From Marimonas arenosa (GTDB lineage Bacteria > Pseudomonadota > Alphaproteobacteria > Rhodobacterales > Rhodobacteraceae), in contig NZ_JANHAX010000001.1 in assembly GCF_030848945.1 (NCBI RefSeq), positions 434,001 through 498,000 of the forward strand: a stretch of 64,000 nt of DNA, written 5' to 3'. Within the stretch, counting starts at the first letter, position 1. The number at the start of each line of letters is the position of its first letter. The notes beneath the pieces are model-generated. The model was not told the origin of the DNA and searched no databases. It saw only the letters and a program-made list of their open reading frames with translations. Shown here one piece after another: positions 44,519-53,132 of the stretch. Made by a program: the position numbers and the translations under genes.

Positions 44519-46951
44519 TTACGGCGTGCTTGGGCGCAGCACCCGCATCAGGATCCACAGCAGGATGAACAACAGCAGGATCAGCAGCAGCCAGCCCCAC
44601 CAGGGCAGGTTCTGCAGGATCTGTACGATGCTCCTTCCCGGCCCCTTGCCCCAGCCGGCGGGGCCTTCATAGACGGTCTCGCCGCCCAAGCTCACCTTGA
44701 TCGGCGTATCCGCCGCGGCGCCGGCCAGCACGAATTCATAACGCCCGTCCTGCAGATCGCGCGCCGAATCCAGCGTCGCCCCGTCGAAGCTGAAACCGCG
44801 CACCTGTCCCGGCCCGATCAGCTTGCCGCCGGGCCGGCGGAATTTGGCGTTCAGCACCAACCCATCTCCTTCGAACTTCGAAGCAAGCTCGGATGCGGCC
44901 AGGTCGATCTCGTCCCAGGTGGCATAGACCGTCTCGTACCAGTGGCGCTGGATCCGACCGTAAAGCCCCGCATTCTCGCCGGCCACGTCATAGACCAGGT
45001 GCACCGCGCCCACCGTGTCGGGCAGTACGAAGTCACCGGTATAACGGCCGCCGCCCTGATGGGTCATTGCCACCGCGTTGGGCGACAACGCCAACGCCGC
45101 CAAGAACCCAGGGTCCGTCGCCGTCAGTTGGTCGTATTTCTGCACCCCGGCATTCGGCGTGCCGTCATTGCCGACCGATGCGGTGTCGATCGGGTCTCCG
45201 GCCGACAGAAGCTCGCCCATGTCGGCGCCGGGCAAAAAGGCGCGCACCACGACTTGGGCATCCTCGATTGGCAGGTTGATCCAGTCGAGCTGCACCGACA
45301 CTTCGACCGGGTCGTTGACTTTGCGAACGTTGGTACCGACATCGCTGGTCGCATCGAAACGTCGATCCTCGGCATAGGCGTAAAGCCGGAACGGCGTGCT
45401 GGGTTTCACCCCGCTGTTCTGCGGCGCGGTGATCGTCACGGTGTATTCGCCATCCAGATCGCGCGGCGCGGTGCCATCCACCAACCGCGGGGCTACCAGC
45501 GTCAGCACATCCGAGAAATTGCCGTAGATTCGGGGCTGGAACTGGCTTGTGACGTCGGCGCCGTCGCGGCTGATCGTGATACCCCCGGCCAGCATCGCCA
45601 GATTGGGCGTCTCGAAACGCTGGCCCAGCGCGAAGGACAGTGCCACAGCGTCGACCTGGCGGTTGACAACGAAGGCATCAAGCTCATTCGGTTGCGCCGG
45701 ATCAGGCTGCAGAGTACCGCCGTATTTGGCGATAAGCTGTGGGCTGTTGTCCTCTAGCGCCGCCCCGATCGAGTCGCTGAACACGCCGCCGATATCGGTG
45801 GGCACCGGCGTCGGTCCGTTGAAGGCGGCGCCGTTGTCGGTCACGAAATGGGTGCCCCGGTTGTTGGCCGCCAGGTTGGCCAACGTCGCAAGGTAATCGC
45901 CGCTCGGACTGCCGACCCCCATGGTGATGATCTTGTGCCCCTCGGTCGCCGGGCAATTCGGCGGGTTGATGTCCGAGGCCGGGTTCTCGAAGCCGCAGCC
46001 GTCAAGCGCGACCTCCGGATCGACGTTCTGCTCGCCATCGGTGAACAGCACCACGACCCGCGGCCGCGAGGCGTTGTTGGCCTTGGCAATTCCGTCCTGC
46101 AGGCCCTGCCCCATCGCGGTTGCGCCACCCGGGCCGGTACCGGCCAGAACGCCGACTATACCGGCAAACTGGGGCGTCGGATTGCCCGACCCATCCAAGA
46201 TGTCGAACATCGCGGTCGTGGGCGGCGTCGCGACGCTGCTGTCGAAGAAGGTCAGACCCAGGCGGCTGCCCAATGGGGCCGGCGCCCCGGCGGCATCCTC
46301 GATGAACGGAAGGAAGGCCGTCACCCCGGTGCGAAGCGCATCCCAGCGGGTGCCGCTTCCCGAGGCCGAGGACATGCTGCCCGACTTGTCCAGTGCGAAG
46401 ACCAGGTCGAACGCCTTTTTCGGCGCCAGTAACTCGATCTGGTAAAACATCTGGCAGGTTTCGAACCCGCCGCCGTCCCGGGTCGCCGTCAGCGAAAACA
46501 GCGCCACGCCTTCCGTCGCCGTCACCGGTGCGGTCACCGTCACCGGTTGGGCCGAACTCACCGAAACCAAGTCCGTCGCCCCGGCCGGAAGGGCAATCTC
46601 CAACCCGTTGTCGCAGGAATAGCCGGTCACGAATGTCCCTGCGGTCGAAGCCGTGCAGGACACGGTCGAAGGCGCGTTCGGGTCAAAGCTCACTTCCCAG
46701 AAAACCGGTTCTCCGGCTGGGTTGGTCAGCGCCAGGATGTTCTCGTTCAGCGCCGTTCCCGAGTCAAACGTGCCGGTTACGGTGCTGGTTGGCACACAGG
46801 CCGGCGATCCGGGGTCGTTGAGGTTGAGATCGGCAAGCTGGCCGCTGGCCGCGCTGGCCCAGAAGGCGAACGCCGCAGCCGCGGCGGCGCCGCTGGCCAT
46901 TTTTCGGGCCGGGTATGCGGCGGGTCGGGTCCGGGTCGATCTTTGTTCCAT
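44519..46951 (-). CDS. Membrane-anchored VWA protein in the eCIS operon
   Basis: An 810-residue exported protein. The N-terminus holds a Tat-free signal peptide or anchor (KMASGAAAAAAFAFWASAASG). An Ig-like segment covers ~40-170. A VWA domain spans ~180-400 with an intact MIDAS: VFALDKSGSMSS, ATAMGQGLQDGI and VVVLFTDGEQN. Beta-sandwich segments follow from ~410 to 770 (YGGTLQPDP..., DLDGEYTVTI, LNAKFRRPGGKLIGPG). A C-terminal transmembrane helix (WWGWLLLILLLFILLWILMR) is followed by a short basic tail. It would therefore sit on the outer face of the inner membrane with its tail inside. GTG at 46963 is an alternative start. A VWA protein is not a standard Afp/PVC component that I know of. It is flanked on the same strand by tape measure and AAA+ genes. 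Confidence 0.85.
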   Translation of the reverse strand: MEQRSTRTRPAAYPARKMASGAAAAAAFAFWASAASGQLADLNLNDPGSPACVPTSTVTGTFDSGTALNENILALTNPAGEPVFWEVSFDPNAPSTVSCTASTAGTFVTGYSCDNGLEIALPAGATDLVSVSSAQPVTVTAPVTATEGVALFSLTATRDGGGFETCQMFYQIELLAPKKAFDLVFALDKSGSMSSASGSGTRWDALRTGVTAFLPFIEDAAGAPAPLGSRLGLTFFDSSVATPPTTAMFDILDGSGNPTPQFAGIVGVLAGTGPGGATAMGQGLQDGIAKANNASRPRVVVLFTDGEQNVDPEVALDGCGFENPASDINPPNCPATEGHKIITMGVGSPSGDYLATLANLAANNRGTHFVTDNGAAFNGPTPVPTDIGGVFSDSIGAALEDNSPQLIAKYGGTLQPDPAQPNELDAFVVNRQVDAVALSFALGQRFETPNLAMLAGGITISRDGADVTSQFQPRIYGNFSDVLTLVAPRLVDGTAPRDLDGEYTVTITAPQNSGVKPSTPFRLYAYAEDRRFDATSDVGTNVRKVNDPVEVSVQLDWINLPIEDAQVVVRAFLPGADMGELLSAGDPIDTASVGNDGTPNAGVQKYDQLTATDPGFLAALALSPNAVAMTHQGGGRYTGDFVLPDTVGAVHLVYDVAGENAGLYGRIQRHWYETVYATWDEIDLAASELASKFEGDGLVLNAKFRRPGGKLIGPGQVRGFSFDGATLDSARDLQDGRYEFVLAGAAADTPIKVSLGGETVYEGPAGWGKGPGRSIVQILQNLPWWGWLLLILLLFILLWILMRVLRPSTP

Positions 46952-46995
46952 GGTCAGCCTCACTTTCTTCCTTCTCTGTCATTTCGCGCCGCTCG

Positions 46996-48570
46996 TCAGT
47001 CGAGCCAACGCACGTGAATCGGAGCGCCCATCCAGGGCAGGACAACCGTGCCGAAACCCCAGGGCAGCCCGGCCAGCAGAACGTCTTGAGCCCGAGTTTC
47101 GACCTGCAGCGACCAGCCCGCATCGACCGTGCGCAAAAGCCCGTCACGTTCGAGGAACTGCGCCCGCAGCCAGTCCGAACTAGCCGAGCGTAGCGCGGCC
47201 CAATGGCTCAGAACGGCCGCCAGCATCGCCTCAGCGGCGGCGATCGCCTCAGCCGCCGGCGGATCGGGCAGCAAGGCCTCGTCCTCGGGAACGCCAGCAA
47301 GAAGCCGGGCCAAGGTCAGGCGAGCTTCGTCGGCCTCGGCGTCGCCAAGGCCGACATGTCCCAACAGCCGAGCGGCCTTATGGCGCGCTTCGCCTTCGGC
47401 CAGGCACCCGTCGGATGCATATCTGGCACGCTCGAACAGCTCCGGTAGGAAAGGATGAAGCAAAACAAGCCCTGCCGCTTCGACCGCGATGGCCTCGCCG
47501 GCGCCGGGTTGCGCCGGCGCCGGGGATCCAACCGCAGCCAGCGTCGCTACGGCCGCCTCCGGAGGCGTTCCCGGCGGCGTAGCCGCACCTGGCGCGCGTG
47601 CTTGCAGCGGCTGTGCCGCCGGGGCGCCTTCGGTTCCGGCAGATTTTTCGTTCCCGGCCCGACCGGCATCGGCTCCCGGTCCCGAATGTGAATTCCCGGT
47701 CTGTCCGGAAACCGCCTCGGCCACATCCTGCAGCGATTGCTGCCAGTTGCGAGGCAGGTTGGCGGCCGCTTCGCGCAGAATGGCGGAGATCGCCCCGGCG
47801 GAATTGCTCATTGCGGCAACCTCGGCGATCGCACGACAGACGGTAAGGCGCAGCGCCTCGGTACTGGCGGGTCCCTTTTCGGCGAAACCCGGGTGCCATA
47901 CGGCCCGTAGCATGGCATCGCGCGATGCCCCGTTTGCGGTCCGTGCACAGGCCGCCGCCAGCTCCGGCAGAACTTGTGATGCCTCGTCCCGCCACCGCGC
48001 CTCGGGAAGCAGGCGCGCCAATTCCGCGGCCGGCATCGACCTGATCAACCGCGAGAACGCCGCCCCTCGCCGCGCAGCATTTTTTGCAAGCGCGGCTGCC
48101 GCAGCCGGCGCAAGCGCCGCAAACTCGATCCCGAACCAATCCGGCAGCGCCGGGTCGATTTCGGACCACCACGGCAGTCGCCCAATCTCCAGATAGGCGG
48201 CCAGTGCCTCGGCCCGTGTTTCTGCGGCGGTCAAATCGCGTGCGCCCGCCGCACGGGCGCGCGGGCCTTCCGCATTGCCCGCGTCTTCCTGCGGTTCGGC
48301 AACGTCATGGCAGCGCTGTAGCCCGTCCTGCACCGCTACCCGCAGCCGCGCCAGGAATTCCTCGGTCCAACCCTCGCCCGCCATGATCCCCAGATCGATC
48401 TCGAGCCGGTCAAGACGCAAGACACGGTCCCTCCCGATCCGGTCGAAAACCTCTGCCAGCGCCGCCGCGCCGCGACCTTTGGCCAGATCGCCAATCACCG
48501 CCTGGACTTCGCGCGCGCCTGCCTCGGTTGCGGTGGAAACTTCCAGAGTTTGGCGCAGGATCCGATGCAT
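46996..48570 (-). CDS. eCIS tape-measure-like protein (Afp14 / CIS_TMP family)
   Basis: A 524-residue protein. The N-terminus (HRILRQTLEV... VFDRIGRDRVLRLDRLEIDLG) and C-terminus (AAGLVLLHPFLPELFERA, LTLARLLAGVPEDEALLP, WSLQVETRAQDVLLAGLPWG) match the CIS_TMP family that includes Afp14. The central ~300 residues are Ala/Gly-rich and helical, as expected for a ruler. Length should set sheath length; 524 residues is short compared with long Afp14 versions, suggesting a shorter particle (inference). It starts four bases after the Afp12-like gene's stop, with GAGGGGA upstream. Confidence 0.85.
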   Translation of the reverse strand: MHRILRQTLEVSTATEAGAREVQAVIGDLAKGRGAAALAEVFDRIGRDRVLRLDRLEIDLGIMAGEGWTEEFLARLRVAVQDGLQRCHDVAEPQEDAGNAEGPRARAAGARDLTAAETRAEALAAYLEIGRLPWWSEIDPALPDWFGIEFAALAPAAAAALAKNAARRGAAFSRLIRSMPAAELARLLPEARWRDEASQVLPELAAACARTANGASRDAMLRAVWHPGFAEKGPASTEALRLTVCRAIAEVAAMSNSAGAISAILREAAANLPRNWQQSLQDVAEAVSGQTGNSHSGPGADAGRAGNEKSAGTEGAPAAQPLQARAPGAATPPGTPPEAAVATLAAVGSPAPAQPGAGEAIAVEAAGLVLLHPFLPELFERARYASDGCLAEGEARHKAARLLGHVGLGDAEADEARLTLARLLAGVPEDEALLPDPPAAEAIAAAEAMLAAVLSHWAALRSASSDWLRAQFLERDGLLRTVDAGWSLQVETRAQDVLLAGLPWGFGTVVLPWMGAPIHVRWLD

Positions 48571-48574
48571 CTGC

Positions 48575-51500
48575 CTATCCCCTCAGCAAGGCGTTCAGAC
48601 TGGCGATCAGCGCCGCACGCGCGTTGGTCGCGCTCTGCACCGATGCGCCCGGCAACAGTTCCGTCACCAGCCAAGCGAAATGGCGCTGCTCGAAGACCTC
48701 GAAACTTTCCTGTGCGGCAATGCTACCGGGCGCGCGCCGATCAACCCAGCGGATTTCCGGCACGATATGCGCCGGGCAGCTTTGCCGGATCATGCGCAGT
48801 GCATGCGCCCGGAATTCCGGGTCGCGGAACCGGTGCGGCCGGGCCGGAATGCGCGGTGCATCGACCAAACCAAAATCGCGGGCGTAACCCGAAGGCAGCA
48901 CGAACACGATGCGATGCGAATAGGGATCGCTCAGCACTCCGCCATCGCCGTCCGGCACCTGTACGAAGGGATCGGTGTTGGTACGCGGCCGCAGCAGCAG
49001 CGTCTCCACCATGTGATAGCCTTCGCCGCCATAGTGGTCATAGATCAGTGACACGAGTTCGGCCTGCGCCGCCTCGGCGGCAGCGCGGGTGCCGAAACTA
49101 CCAGTCTGGGCCAAAGGCTGGCCGCCGGTATCACTCAGAACCCCCACGAAACTGCCGGTTACAGGCTCCTCGACGTGCCAGTTCCAAGGATCAAGTGCGA
49201 CGGCCAGCGCCTGTTCAATCCCCTGCTGGGCGTTGGCTACCGCTGTCGCCTCAACCGGATCGACAAATGGCACGGCGGCGCTCAGCAGCACCTGCCCTGC
49301 CGGCCCGGAATTGGCTCGCAGCTGCCATATCTTGGCGAAAGGCGGCAGCGCTGCGGCGTCGACTATCTCGAACCGGTCCGTCAGCGGACCCGCCAGACGG
49401 CGCCGCGCCCGGCTGGTCAGCCCGATCTGGTGATCGATCCGGCGTTCCATCGCCGTGCGGCTGTCGCGCAGGATGCGATCGGCAAAGCGCTGGCGCAGTG
49501 CACTGGCGGCGGTGTTGGCGGCGGCTAGCGAATTGAAGCCTATCGGCGACCGTGCGATCACAGGATCGGCCGCGTCCTGCCCGCTGCGCAGCACATAGCG
49601 GCGATTGCCCGGGCCACCGCCGAAATCCTGCGCTCCCCAAAACCCCGCGCGGCCGGTCAGGCGCAGCGCCTCACGCGCCCGCGTCACCGCTTCGCCGCGC
49701 GTGGGATAGGCCGCCGGCCCTTCCAATACCGGAACGCTGTCCTGCATCATGCTCCAGCTGTATTGCCCGGCATCGCCTGATACGGTGATCAGCCCGGGAT
49801 CCCATTGCGACGGGTCGCCATAGGCCATCAGCCGCAGCGCATGCAGCCGTGGCAACTCGGCCAGGTATTCGGACTTGCCGCGCAGTAGCGCCGCATTCGT
49901 GGCCCGACGGCGCTCGGCGATGCGGGCCGGCAAGGTCGCGGGCGGCACATCCGCCGCCAACAACGCCTTTTGCGCCCAGCGGTGCAACTCCTGGCCCCAG
50001 GCGGTCATATCCTCGCCATGTCGCGCAAGTAGATGGTCCAGCATTCGGTTGCGGCGACCCAGCGCGATGTCCGGCTCATCGGTGACCCCGGCCAGCGCCC
50101 CCGCATAGCTGTTTTCGGGGTCTGCGATGAACCCGTCCCAAGGTTGACCGGCATCGTGACGCACGATCGCTTCCATGTCCTCGATCTGCAGCAGCGCATC
50201 GGAAGTGAAATAGCTGCGCTGCTCGTCCGCCGACGGTGAAAACAGTCGATTGACGCTGGCCAGTTGCTCGCTTGCGTCAGCCAGCACCTGCTCCATCAGC
50301 GTCAGATATGCCCGCAGCTGCCGCGCCGCCTGCCGCCTGGCCGTACCGGCAGACGCCGGCAACCCGGCCTCGGTCACACCGTAGATCGCCGGCAGATCGT
50401 ACTGGAACGGGTAATAGTCGCCCACATCCGCCGCAACGCCGCGCGGTGCAGCCGGCTCGGGGTCGTGTTCTGCCAAACGCGCAGTCGCCTCGGCCTCGGC
50501 GACCCGGGCCTCGAACAACACCGCTACGCGCGTCAGGTCGAATTCGACCTCCACGTCGTCCCGAACGAACTGAATTCGGCATTTCGGCACACTCAACCGT
50601 GGCTTGTGCCGCGCCACGTCGATCAGTTGCAGACAGGCCTTGGCCCCCGAGGTCACCACGCTGTTGTTGATGAAATTCGACAACGAAAGCTCGGTCACTG
50701 CAACGATGTCGCGGCCGAGTGGGTTGTCAGGACCGGCGTTCTCTGCCGAGGCGAGGCCGCGCCGCATGACAAGATTGAGAATATCGGAAAGGAAAATGCG
50801 CCCGTCGCGCACCAGCGGCTCGCCCGGAGGATCGGCCAGCACCCCGTGCAGTAGAAGCGGGCCGTCGAAAATGTCGCTGCTGGTCCGGCCAGCTGCTCGC
50901 TGCTGCGCTGCTTCCTCGAAGCGCAGGGGCGGCGACAATCCTTCGTCGATAGCAAACAGGATATCGGCCAGCATTTCTTCCAGCCCGGTGGTGGCCGCCA
51001 CTTCGATCCGGGCGTTGACGGCAATTTCCTGTACCCGCGAAACCGCGATGGTCACCTGCGCTTCGGTCAAGTTGCGCCTTGTGGCCAGGTCGTGCTCCAC
51101 GGCGCGCGCGGCGGCGGCAGCCTGCGCTACGCGCTGAAGAAACAGACGGAACAGCCCGCCTGCGGCCAGACTTTCCACAACCGTTCTTGCCGCGGCCAGG
51201 ATCGGCGGCAGTGCCAGCGCCTGCAACTCAGGTCCGCTGGTCAGGCGCAAGACCGCCCATGTCTCGATCGCGCCTGGCCCCGTCGGTCGCGTGAACGCCA
51301 CCTTCGCCCGGCCGTAATAGGACACGCTGTCCTCAAGCTTGCGCCACGGCGAGGCCGGGTCCAGCATTGCCACCGCGTTCAGCACCGCCGACCCAGCAAG
51401 AAAGGGCTCGGCCTCGGGCTCGTCCCAGTTGGGCAGCGCGATCTCGAACCCGATCGGATTGCCGGCCACCTGGACCTGGAATGCATATGTGTTGGAGTTC

Positions 51501-52000
51501 AGCACCGGATTTCGGAACGACAACATCACGTCGTAAAGCCCGCTCGGCGTGATCCGTTCGCCGGATCCCAGAGCCGGCGGGGCATAGCCAAAGGGCGGAA
51601 CTTGTCCCGGCAGCGCGTAATAGGCCAGGCTGTCGGAGACGCCAGTATCGATCCGCGCATCGCGCAGCAGGTAGTTGTCAAGCAGCTGGCGGCGCAGATC
51701 CTCGGTCGTGACCGGCGCATTGGGCAGCACGGCCGAAGCCGGCAGTAGCGCGGCCGCGGCGCGGCTGGCACCGCTGGCCAGGAGATCAGCCATGTCGAGA
51801 TCAAGCTTCAGCCCAAGCTCGGTCATGGCATAGCAGAACGCCTCCATGACTGTGATGCCGGGATCGTGATGGTTATGGTCGGTCCAAGTTCCGGCGGCCA
51901 GCGTCCGGACACGCTCCATCGCGGTCTCGCGCAGGCGTTCGAAATCCTGCGCCGCGCGGGCCGGCCGCCCGCGGGGGATGAAGGGGGCGCCGTCCGCCAT
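48575..52000 (-). CDS. Second large eCIS baseplate protein (Afp12-like)
   Basis: An 1141-residue protein. The N-terminus has FERLRETAMERVRTLAAGTW, then TDHNHHDPGITVMEAFCYAM, the same 'HDPGITL/VLE' signature seen in Afp12-type and baseplate-wedge proteins of contractile systems. The middle and C-terminal parts are beta/helix mixtures with VPFVDPVEATAVANAQQ-type linker repeats and a C-terminal tail ALIASLNALLRG. The likely role is a baseplate wedge or scaffold partner of the J-like protein. It lies between the fibre and tape-measure genes with gaps of 4-7 bp, showing an operon. The position order fibre-then-Afp12 differs from the canonical Afp order. Confidence 0.7.
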   Translation of the reverse strand: MADGAPFIPRGRPARAAQDFERLRETAMERVRTLAAGTWTDHNHHDPGITVMEAFCYAMTELGLKLDLDMADLLASGASRAAAALLPASAVLPNAPVTTEDLRRQLLDNYLLRDARIDTGVSDSLAYYALPGQVPPFGYAPPALGSGERITPSGLYDVMLSFRNPVLNSNTYAFQVQVAGNPIGFEIALPNWDEPEAEPFLAGSAVLNAVAMLDPASPWRKLEDSVSYYGRAKVAFTRPTGPGAIETWAVLRLTSGPELQALALPPILAAARTVVESLAAGGLFRLFLQRVAQAAAAARAVEHDLATRRNLTEAQVTIAVSRVQEIAVNARIEVAATTGLEEMLADILFAIDEGLSPPLRFEEAAQQRAAGRTSSDIFDGPLLLHGVLADPPGEPLVRDGRIFLSDILNLVMRRGLASAENAGPDNPLGRDIVAVTELSLSNFINNSVVTSGAKACLQLIDVARHKPRLSVPKCRIQFVRDDVEVEFDLTRVAVLFEARVAEAEATARLAEHDPEPAAPRGVAADVGDYYPFQYDLPAIYGVTEAGLPASAGTARRQAARQLRAYLTLMEQVLADASEQLASVNRLFSPSADEQRSYFTSDALLQIEDMEAIVRHDAGQPWDGFIADPENSYAGALAGVTDEPDIALGRRNRMLDHLLARHGEDMTAWGQELHRWAQKALLAADVPPATLPARIAERRRATNAALLRGKSEYLAELPRLHALRLMAYGDPSQWDPGLITVSGDAGQYSWSMMQDSVPVLEGPAAYPTRGEAVTRAREALRLTGRAGFWGAQDFGGGPGNRRYVLRSGQDAADPVIARSPIGFNSLAAANTAASALRQRFADRILRDSRTAMERRIDHQIGLTSRARRRLAGPLTDRFEIVDAAALPPFAKIWQLRANSGPAGQVLLSAAVPFVDPVEATAVANAQQGIEQALAVALDPWNWHVEEPVTGSFVGVLSDTGGQPLAQTGSFGTRAAAEAAQAELVSLIYDHYGGEGYHMVETLLLRPRTNTDPFVQVPDGDGGVLSDPYSHRIVFVLPSGYARDFGLVDAPRIPARPHRFRDPEFRAHALRMIRQSCPAHIVPEIRWVDRRAPGSIAAQESFEVFEQRHFAWLVTELLPGASVQSATNARAALIASLNALLRG

Positions 52001-52007
52001 CGCCGCC

Positions 52008-53099
52008 TCAGCCCGCCGCCGGGGCCTGCGGCACCGTCCGCGTCTCAGTGTCGCCGGTCTCCAGCGCCTCGACCCGCTCGGCCAATTCCTTCACCGCGTT
52101 GACCAGCGCATAGATCAGCGCGTCGGCGTTATAGATCCGCATGTCCGGCACCTCGTGCGCCGCGCCCTCACCATTGGCCGGCATCCGGCTGACGGTTTCG
52201 GGGATCACCGTTTCCATCTCCTGGGCGATCACGCCGATGCCGGGCTCGCCGCGCGCGGTGCCGGCCTGCCCGTTCCAGCGGAACCGCACCGGCCGCACCT
52301 GGCGCACCGCTTCCAGCCCGGTGGTATAGTCGCGCACATCCTCCTTCAGCCGCGCATCCGACAGCGAATCCCAGCTGGTGCCGCCCTGCGACTTGCCGGC
52401 CCGCCCCGACACTTGGAAGACATGGCTGGCGGTCGCTCCCGGAAGCGGCTGGGTCGTTCCCACCAGCACCGAGCCGGCCGAGGTGATGGCGAGCCGCGTG
52501 TTGGTGCTGACCCCACCCTGGGTGAAGAACATTGCGACATTGGTGGGCGTATTGAAATTGACCTCGCCGGTCGGGCGCTGGCGGATCGCGAAATCGGTGT
52601 TCGAGGCGCGCGATCGGTGTGAGAAATGGGCCGCCGGCGTCTGTGCACCGGTGCCCTGGTGGATCACCGCCTCGCCGAAACGCGCCTGCCGCGTCGTGCC
52701 GGTATTCGCGCCAAGATCCACTTCGAAACCGAAGGTCGGCGGGTTGCCGGCGAAACTCGTGCCGATTCCGACATTGCCGCCACCGGTAAAGGCGGCGTCA
52801 CCGGTTGGCAACAACGCGAATGCGCCGCCGCCCCCGCCGGTGCCGACATCGACGAAATTCGCCCCGTCATGCACCTGAAGCGCCGCGCCGTTGAACCGCA
52901 GCGTTCCTGCGGTTCCGTCGTTGCTCGCGCCGATCCGCAGCCCGGAATTGATCACCAGCGTGCCCTGCACGGCATCAACCGACAGCCCGTCATCCTGCTT
53001 GGCCAGGAAACTGTCGAAAACATCGGCGAAATCGCTGCCCGAAGGGCGCTCGCCGTCCTGGAACTCCTGTTTGAGGTGGACCCTTGTGCGTTCGGCCAT
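52008..53099 (-). CDS. eCIS tail-fibre-like protein with S74 intramolecular chaperone domain
   Basis: A 363-residue protein. The N-terminal ~60 residues (HLKQEFQDGERPSGSDFADV) likely anchor it to the baseplate. Gly-rich beta repeats follow at ~60-250. The C-terminal ~110 residues are a peptidase S74 / endosialidase-chaperone domain, with the SDARLKEDV motif, the RPVRFRWNG strand, GVIAQEMETVIPE and a final NALVNAVKELAERV-type helix. These domains promote trimer folding and may cleave themselves off after folding. This would be the receptor-binding fibre (Afp13 role). AAAGGAGG precedes the start. It is short for a fibre; specificity residues cannot be predicted. Confidence 0.85.
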   Translation of the reverse strand: MAERTRVHLKQEFQDGERPSGSDFADVFDSFLAKQDDGLSVDAVQGTLVINSGLRIGASNDGTAGTLRFNGAALQVHDGANFVDVGTGGGGGAFALLPTGDAAFTGGGNVGIGTSFAGNPPTFGFEVDLGANTGTTRQARFGEAVIHQGTGAQTPAAHFSHRSRASNTDFAIRQRPTGEVNFNTPTNVAMFFTQGGVSTNTRLAITSAGSVLVGTTQPLPGATASHVFQVSGRAGKSQGGTSWDSLSDARLKEDVRDYTTGLEAVRQVRPVRFRWNGQAGTARGEPGIGVIAQEMETVIPETVSRMPANGEGAAHEVPDMRIYNADALIYALVNAVKELAERVEALETGDTETRTVPQAPAAG

Positions 53100-53132
53100 T
53101 GGTGTTGCCTCCTTTTGGCAGGTTGGCGCCGG

